From: Stenotrophomonas sepilia
GTDB taxonomy: Bacteria > Pseudomonadota > Gammaproteobacteria > Xanthomonadales > Xanthomonadaceae
Direction of reading: 5' to 3'
Length of the DNA stretch: 64,000 bases
NCBI RefSeq assembly: GCF_003244875.1
Contig: NZ_LXXZ01000058.1
Coordinates: forward strand, 1 to 64,000
Shown here: piece by piece, positions 63,814 to 64,000 of the stretch
Layout of the letters: each line of letters begins with the position of its first letter
Position numbering within the stretch: the first letter of the stretch is position 1
The notes under the pieces: generated by a model
Told to the model about the DNA's origin: nothing
The model's input: only the letters and a program-made list of their open reading frames with translations
Database searches by the model: none
Translations under genes and position numbers: made by a program

Positions 63814-64000
63814 CCGGCTGCGAAGCGACGGAATTCGTCGGCCGGCAGCGCCGCCGAGTACAGGTAGCCCTGGCCGACATCCACCCCGAGTGCGCGCAGC
63901 TTCTGTTCCTGGGCCAGGGTCTCGGTACCCTCGGCCACCACGATCGCGCCGCAGCGGTGCGCGACCTCGACGATGAAGCGCACGATCGACTGCGACTTGG
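63810..64000 (-). CDS. EAL-domain cyclic-di-GMP phosphodiesterase, 3' end only
   Basis: The minus strand encodes the last 62 residues of an EAL domain: SQSIVRFIVEVAHRCGAIVV, then AEGTETLAQEQKLRALGVD and GQGYLYS, which are the C-terminal EAL motifs. The N-terminal part lies beyond the window. The product would hydrolyse c-di-GMP if the missing part is intact. The stop (63810-63812) overlaps the TetR stop. Confidence 0.85.
   Translation of the reverse strand, partial: KSQSIVRFIVEVAHRCGAIVVAEGTETLAQEQKLRALGVDVGQGYLYSAALPADEFRRFAAG

Overview
The window looks like a chromosome segment of the Stenotrophomonas maltophilia group (Xanthomonadaceae, Gammaproteobacteria). The reasons are high GC content, strong G/C third-position codon bias, gammaproteobacterial housekeeping genes in the expected order, and many short palindromes with a GTAG head (SMAG elements), a hallmark of S. 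maltophilia. No rRNA, tRNA or CRISPR array was seen.

Layout. 254-4597 (minus): a beta-oxidation operon (PsrA-like regulator, FadN-type dehydrogenase/hydratase, thiolase) with a PsrA-type operator upstream. 4940-11578 (plus): the ndk-rlmN-pilW-rodZ-yfgM-bamB-der block (nucleotide metabolism, RNA modification, pilus assembly, cell shape, outer-membrane and ribosome assembly). 11763-20097 (plus): rhodanese-MoeB, a Kef-type antiporter, folD, guaB and guaA, separated by large SMAG arrays. 20098 to about 31543: a genomic island inserted at the 3' end of guaA. It carries a frameshifted tyrosine integrase, an AlpA-like factor, a HigBA-like toxin-antitoxin pair and an accessory cassette. The cassette consists of a sigma-70-like protein, a small regulator-like protein, an ImmA/IrrE protease-SF1 helicase-RecB-like fusion, a triple ubiquitin-like protein, an E1-like ThiF protein with an N-terminal extension, a DUF6527 protein and a GIY-YIG protein. 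This is the most interesting part of the window: a candidate conflict or stress system combining protein modification, proteolysis and DNA unwinding. A 5'-truncated gene marks the likely right edge.

31622-46805: a variable region of small enzymes, regulators, membrane proteins and lipoproteins. It includes a LysR/secreted DJ-1 pair, a HAD nucleotidase, DUF1963, a short cluster of unknown membrane proteins, bdhA, DUF4180, an ArsR/SRPBCC operon with one decayed gene, a TetR/membrane-protein pair sharing an operator, CheW and BLUF proteins, and a GlxA-type regulator. 47144-57801 (plus): a TonB receptor followed by a tightly packed set (FMN reductase, DUF3088, two flavin monooxygenases, M20 deacetylase, GNAT acetyltransferase, fused ABC permease-ATPase, solute-binding protein). 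Its enzyme set matches the logic of the Bacillus subtilis ytmI operon for S-(2-succino)cysteine and other S-substituted cysteines. 57861-64000: a large secreted discoidin/six-hairpin glycosidase-like protein behind a LacI-type palindrome, a toxin-antitoxin-like pair behind another palindrome, an MBL-fold hydrolase divergent from a TetR regulator with two operators, and the 3' end of an EAL-domain gene.

All start sites were judged by eye from ribosome-binding sites, family N-termini and gene overlaps. No database search was run.
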